NCBI GenBank assembly: GCA_902800925.1
Contig: CADCGD010000001.1
Span: forward strand, 83,416 to 147,415
Direction of reading: 5' to 3'
DNA: 64,000 nucleotides
Source: an uncultured Bacteroidales bacterium
Lineage (GTDB): Bacteria > Bacteroidota > Bacteroidia > Bacteroidales > Bacteroidaceae
Both the position numbers and the translations under genes were made by a program. Shown here piece after piece: positions 60,730 through 64,000 of the stretch; position 1 is the first letter of the stretch, and every line of letters starts with the position of its first letter. The notes under the pieces were generated by a model. That model saw only the letters and a list, made by a program, of their open reading frames with translations. It ran no database searches and had not been told where the DNA came from.

Positions 60730-61257
60730 GTGTCGTTTAAAAATTTTGTTGAGTTGCTCGTTGAGGTCGGTGTGACCATCGTTGATGATTTCGTAGTCGG
60801 CACGGCGCAGGAGCTCGGATTGTGGCCACTGGCGCTGCATCCACTGGAGTGCCTTTTCACGGGTGATGCTGTCACGTTGCATGACGCGCTGGATGCGTAC
60901 CTCTTCTGGTGCAGTGACCACAATGACACGGTCTACCAATTTGTTGGCGCCTGACTCATAGAGGATGGCGCTCTCCATCCATTGGTAACCACTTTCTTCA
61001 AAGTCGCGGAAGACGGCAGGATGTACGATAGCGTCAATCTTCTTGGCATTGGCTTCGCTCTCCAGTAAGAAGCGGGCAATGTCGGCCTTCTCTAAGGAAC
61101 CGATGAGCTGCAACAACTGCTGGCGAACCTTTTCCGATGTACGGATGATGCGTTTAGCCGCTTGGTCGCAGTCATAGACCTCAATGCCACGAGCTTTCAG
61201 CAGTTGACAGACGTAGCTCTTGCCAGAGCCGATACCTCCTGTAATACCTACCTTCAT
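60712..61257 (-). CDS. coaE: Dephospho-CoA kinase
   Basis: The ATG at 61257 overlaps the YbbR stop (ATGA) and begins MKVGITGGIGSGKSYVCQLL with the P-loop GGIGSGKS; the frame extending to 61344 is upstream noise. The 181-residue protein continues with VYDCDQAAKRI (the base in the CoA-binding site), HPAVFRDF and ESGANKLVDRVIVVTAPEEVR. It phosphorylates the 3'-OH of dephospho-CoA, the last step of CoA synthesis. Its last residues NIVIS are encoded by the spacer repeat, so the C-terminus may vary between strains. Confidence 0.95.
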   Translation of the reverse strand: MKVGITGGIGSGKSYVCQLLKARGIEVYDCDQAAKRIIRTSEKVRQQLLQLIGSLEKADIARFLLESEANAKKIDAIVHPAVFRDFEESGYQWMESAILYESGANKLVDRVIVVTAPEEVRIQRVMQRDSITREKALQWMQRQWPQSELLRRADYEIINDGHTDLNEQLNKIFKRHNIVIS

Positions 61258-62231
61258 TCCCCTTCTATCAGATAGTCTACTTGTTTGGTGTCGAGGACAG
61301 CACGGCTGACGCCATGTGGTACCTCGCGAAGGTAGAGGTTGCATTTCTCCTTGTGGCTCTCTGCAATTTCATGATAGTCGGCAACGACTACAAAGTCTTC
61401 GGCACGCAACGAACGTATCTGACTGACACCTGCTACGAAATGTACCTTGGCAAAGCGTGGAAAGGTGCGCAAGACCTTGCCTTCCGGTAGATTGAGACAG
61501 AGAATAGGCACGTTGCTGATAGTCTCCTCGGTGAGTACGTCGGTATGGAACCGAATCTGTACACGGTCGGGGACGACTTTGACGTCTGGAATGTATGCCA
61601 GCTGACAGTTTACTGTCAACGTGTCACGGAAGTTGACGTAGTTGAGTGCCTCTGTGTATACAGCACGAATGCTGTCGAGTTTCTCTCTTGATGCGTAGAT
61701 CTCGACGCTGTCAGGCAGGTACTCCACATCTGAGATGAAGTAGAGCTGGTCTGGGATGACACGGCCGGCCCAGCGGACTGGTACACGACGACACTCACCA
61801 TTGTTATAGGAGAATGCTAAATGGTCGGGCTTGACGGCAGTGATTTTCGACGAGAGTTCCAAACGTTGTTCTACCATGCGCTTCAGGTCGTTGGTGCCGA
61901 TGGTGCCAGTACCGCGACCGTGGTCGTAGATCTTGAATGGTATCTGGATGGTGCCCAACCGGTCGGTATAGAGGTATACTGCTATGAGCCATCCCTTGTC
62001 ACGAATGGTTACACGTACCGTGTCGACAGGTACTGACGTGAGTACGACATTCTTGGGGATACCCACCACACGTGCTGGTATCTTAATCTCCTGCTCGAAG
62101 GTCTCGTTGAGGGTAATGATAAGCCAGAAGATGCCAGAGAGGAAGAGGAAGATCATGAAAATGAGGAACTGCTTGTTCACATTGCTGAACAAGAAATTCC
62201 TCATGGTGATAAATATCCGTTTGGTACTCAT
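61254..62231 (-). CDS. YbbR-like domain protein
   Basis: This 325-residue protein has one N-terminal membrane helix (about 20-42, FLIFMIFLFLSGIFWLIITL) and three YbbR-type beta repeats in the periplasm, e.g. KIPARVVGIPKNVVLTSVP and VPVRWAGRVIPDQLYF. In Bacteroidetes this gene regularly lies between yajC and coaE, as here. YbbR proteins elsewhere (CdaR) regulate a di-AMP cyclase, but no cyclase is adjacent, so the role is open. A second ATG at 62204 would shorten it by nine residues. Confidence 0.85.
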   Translation of the reverse strand: MSTKRIFITMRNFLFSNVNKQFLIFMIFLFLSGIFWLIITLNETFEQEIKIPARVVGIPKNVVLTSVPVDTVRVTIRDKGWLIAVYLYTDRLGTIQIPFKIYDHGRGTGTIGTNDLKRMVEQRLELSSKITAVKPDHLAFSYNNGECRRVPVRWAGRVIPDQLYFISDVEYLPDSVEIYASREKLDSIRAVYTEALNYVNFRDTLTVNCQLAYIPDVKVVPDRVQIRFHTDVLTEETISNVPILCLNLPEGKVLRTFPRFAKVHFVAGVSQIRSLRAEDFVVVADYHEIAESHKEKCNLYLREVPHGVSRAVLDTKQVDYLIEGE

Positions 62232-62301
62232 CGCTTCTAACCTCTCACTTCATTGCGTGCCACACTCCTACCTTTAGGTGGAAGAAGCCTCTCACCTCTT
62301 A
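62232..62301. repeat. GAGGTGAGAGG-type spacer between yajC and the YbbR gene
   Basis: Minus strand: from the yajC TAA the spacer reads GAGGTGAGAGGC, later GAAGTGAGAGGTTAGAAG, with CCACCTAAAGGTAGG between. It is a further repeat-like operon spacer that begins at a stop codon. Confidence 0.5.
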
Positions 62302-62622
62302 TTTCTGCATGGGTGTGCTAGCAGTATCCTTGTAGACGTAGCCTTTGTCGACCTTGATGACTACACCGTCGGCAATCTTTACTTCAATGATGCCAGCAGC
62401 TAGGTCAATCTTTTTCACGGTACCATAGATACCACCACCGGTGACAACGGGTGTGCCCTCAGTCAGGTTGTTCTGGAAATTCTGAATCTCCTTCTGGCGC
62501 TTCTGCTGAGGACGAATCATAAAGAAGTACATGATGGCGAAGATGGCTACCATCATAATCACGAAACTGGTCATGCTGCCACCGCCCTGAGCGGCCTGTG
62601 CAGCGAGAGTAATCTGTGTCAT
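62299..62622 (-). CDS. yajC: Preprotein translocase subunit YajC
   Basis: This 107-residue protein has one membrane helix (about 18-37, MTSFVIMMVAIFAIMYFFMI) followed at once by RPQQKRQKEIQNF and VVTGGGIYGTVKKID, the YajC signature. It associates with SecDF and the Sec translocon in the inner membrane. Length and layout are standard, and its place after nusB is typical for Bacteroidetes. Confidence 0.95.
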   Translation of the reverse strand: MTQITLAAQAAQGGGSMTSFVIMMVAIFAIMYFFMIRPQQKRQKEIQNFQNNLTEGTPVVTGGGIYGTVKKIDLAAGIIEVKIADGVVIKVDKGYVYKDTASTPMQK

Positions 62623-62649
62623 TGTTTATAAATAATTATTGTTGTTTTT

Positions 62650-63588
62650 CTATTTTCTTGGTTCAATGGGTTTCAGCAGGCGACCTTTCTGGACAAGGTG
62701 ACGAGCTATGGCATCGAGCATACCGTTGATGTAGCCGGCACTGCGTGGAGTGGAGTAGAGCTTGGCAATCTCCACATACTCGTTGATGCTGACATTGATG
62801 GGGATGCTGGGGAAGGTCATCATCTCGGCAATGGCAATCTGCATGATGACGATATCCATGTAGGCCAGACGTGAGAAGTCCCAGTTGCGTGAGGCTTCAC
62901 TCATGTAGTGCTGATAATGGTCAGCATTCATAATGCTGGCACGGAACAGCTTGCGGGCATAGTCTCTGTCCTCCTCGCTGTCGTATTCAGGCAGCAGCTC
63001 CTGATGTCCCTTATTCTTTTCGTCGAAACGTTTGATGGTCTTCACCACAAAGGTGTCAACAATCTCCTTGTCGTCATTCCAATAGATGCTCTGCTCCTCC
63101 AACAGACTGTCGAGGTCGGGATTGTTCTCGATGAGCGTACGATACAGCTTACGCCACAACTCGCGGTCGGCGTCGTAGCTGTCTTCTGGCGAGGCCATAT
63201 AGTCCTGATATATCTGGCTCTCAGTAATCTGTGTGTAAATCTTCTTCAGGAATTCAGGGTTGTCGTTCCAGTTCTTCTTCTGAGCCTCCATAAATTCGTT
63301 CAACATCTTGTTCTCCTCCAACTGTAGGGCGAAGCGGTTCATGATGAACTTCTGTGACGGCATCTCAGTGCCTTCACGTTGTGCACGCGACTGGGCGACC
63401 TCCACATGGCGGCGGGCCTCCTGAGTAATACCTACAATGAGGGCTAACAAGTAATTGTAAAGGTCATAGGCTTTCGACAGGCTGAACAAAAGCTCCTTCT
63501 CTGCGGTGTCGATGTTCTTACTTCCATTCTGATAGTAAGCATAGGTTAACTGGACAACCTTGATTCTAATGAGTTCTCTGTTAATCAT
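62650..63588 (-). CDS. nusB: Transcription antitermination factor NusB
   Basis: The 312 residues are longer than the 140-residue E. coli protein, as is usual in Bacteroidetes: an N-terminal helical extension beginning MINRELIRIKVVQLTYAYYQ is followed by a C-terminal NusB domain with WDFSRLAYMDIVIMQIAIAEM, FPSIPINVSINEYVEIAKLY and GYINGMLDAIARHL. NusB with NusE binds boxA RNA to allow antitermination of rRNA transcription. It leads the nusB-yajC-YbbR-coaE cluster behind a consensus promoter. Confidence 0.95.
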   Translation of the reverse strand: MINRELIRIKVVQLTYAYYQNGSKNIDTAEKELLFSLSKAYDLYNYLLALIVGITQEARRHVEVAQSRAQREGTEMPSQKFIMNRFALQLEENKMLNEFMEAQKKNWNDNPEFLKKIYTQITESQIYQDYMASPEDSYDADRELWRKLYRTLIENNPDLDSLLEEQSIYWNDDKEIVDTFVVKTIKRFDEKNKGHQELLPEYDSEEDRDYARKLFRASIMNADHYQHYMSEASRNWDFSRLAYMDIVIMQIAIAEMMTFPSIPINVSINEYVEIAKLYSTPRSAGYINGMLDAIARHLVQKGRLLKPIEPRK

Positions 63589-63632
63589 AATTCTTGTGTA
63601 AAAAAATAGCTATTTGATACTCTTATCGCTTG

Positions 63633-63663
63633 CAAAAGTACAAATAATTCCCCGATTATACAA
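63633..63663 (-). promoter_or_regulatory. Promoter of nusB
   Basis: Minus strand TTG (63663-63661), 20 bp, TACTTTTG (63640-63633): full match to the consensus. Confidence 0.75.
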
Positions 63664-63699
63664 AAAAATAAGGATTTTTATGGGTGCGGATGCAAATTT

Positions 63700-63726
63700 T
63701 TCACTATTCACTATTCACTATTCACT
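63700..63726. repeat. TTCACTA tandem repeat upstream of the L25 gene
   Basis: Three TTCACTA units plus TTCACT, identical to 29817-29843 inside the GH35 gene. It occupies the place where the -33 element of the L25 promoter should be. Confidence 0.9.
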
Positions 63727-63735
63727 TTTTTTTTG

Positions 63736-63743
63736 TACCTTTG
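63736..63743 (+). promoter_or_regulatory. -7 box for the L25 gene
   Basis: TACCTTTG matches TAnnTTTG. The upstream element falls within the repeat at 63700-63726 and a T10 run; no TTG is seen there. Confidence 0.6.
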
Positions 63744-63817
63744 CAGCCGCTTTTCGCATCGTGTGATGGTGAATTAAGCGCAATAAACTTAATTTTAGAG
63801 TAACACATTATTTAAAA

Positions 63818-64000
63818 ATGAAAGAAATTAACGTAAACGGTCAGAAGCGCACCGACACAGGCAAGAAGGCCTCTAAGCAGCTTCGTAAGGAGGGTCTGGT
63901 ACCCTGCAATCTGTATGGTGAGAAGAAGGGTGAGAACGGTCTGCCCGAGGCTATGGCTTTCACTGCATCAATGGCTGAGCTCCGCAAGGCTGTGTACACT
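63818..64000 (+). CDS. rplY: Ribosomal protein L25 (Ctc-type), 3' end cut by window edge
   Basis: Sixty-one codons are visible, starting at an ATG at 63818. MKEINVNGQKRTDTGKKASK followed by QLRKEGLVPCNLYGEKKG is the usual L25/general stress protein Ctc N-terminus, with the RxxGxVPxxxYG segment that binds 5S rRNA. In Bacteroidetes the protein normally has a C-terminal extension of the TL5/Ctc type, which is outside the window. A leader of about 68 nt separates the -7 box at 63736-63743 from the start. Confidence 0.93.
   Translation, partial: MKEINVNGQKRTDTGKKASKQLRKEGLVPCNLYGEKKGENGLPEAMAFTASMAELRKAVYT

Noticed and set aside
61258-61344. N-terminal extension of CoaE
   Set aside because: It runs inside the YbbR gene; the P-loop start MKVGITGGIGSGKS at 61257 is canonical.
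1-64000. Search for tRNA, rRNA, insertion sequences, integrases and SusC/SusD genes
   Set aside because: None could be recognised by eye on either strand; a covariance or profile search would be needed to exclude a small RNA gene.

Overview
The window looks like chromosomal DNA of a Prevotella-type Bacteroidetes. Many genes have the phylum-specific promoter form (TTG, about 19-20 bp, TAnnTTTG) and lack strong Shine-Dalgarno sites. Several secreted proteins end in a GQR...GLYI.NGRKV.VK tail. NusB and GreA, and the nusB-yajC-YbbR-coaE gene order, are also typical of the phylum. No rRNA, tRNA, CRISPR array or transposase was recognised.

Region 1 (1-10.3 kb) is a cell-surface glycan island. It holds a cut GT2 glycosyltransferase, LicD, an LpxL-type acyltransferase, an LtaS-like phosphotransferase, a GT11 fucosyltransferase-like protein and a DUF6492 protein. 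Converging on these is an operon of a DPM-type GT2, a WecE-type aminotransferase and an unusual GT87 plus formylglycine-generating-enzyme fusion, followed by GtrA. Region 2 (10.3-12.9 kb) is housekeeping: HIT protein, GreA, a decayed lipoprotein gene and an HD hydrolase. It ends in a non-coding stretch with two mutually inverted hairpins flanking 21-nt periodic DNA.

Region 3 (12.9-46.8 kb) is a large rhamnogalacturonan-I and L-rhamnose locus without SusC/SusD or a regulator in view. Minus-strand units encode GH2, AKR (YghZ-like), GH2 and a GH105-GH106 fusion. The plus-strand operon encodes PL11, GH105, CE12, RhaM, GH35, GH2 and GH28. A truncated PL11 gene lies divergent from the rhamnose operon (rhamnulokinase, SGNH esterase, FucI/AraA-type isomerase, MFS permease, RhaD, DUF4450 protein). 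Together they would cut the RG-I backbone, deacetylate it, strip galactose and uronate, release rhamnose and take rhamnose to DHAP plus L-lactaldehyde. Five promoters in this region share a leader motif AAAC(A/G)AAC(T/C)A just after the -7 box.

Region 4 (46.8-54 kb) has a flotillin, DUF3857, SDR, PAP2 operon and a secreted protein followed by a small acidic protein. Region 5 (54.4-64 kb) is core: RNase R, SIMPL protein, NrdD/NrdG, DUF5606 protein, CoaE, YbbR protein, YajC, NusB and the start of ribosomal protein L25.

The most unusual signals are: low-complexity tandem repeats that fill operon spacers, often beginning exactly at a stop codon; repeats of the same kind inside the GH35 and RNase R reading frames; the paired hairpins with compensatory base changes; an A9 slippery run at the GH105-GH106 junction; and the shared rhamnose/pectin leader motif. 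All calls come from reading the sequence and from memory of protein families; no database search was run.
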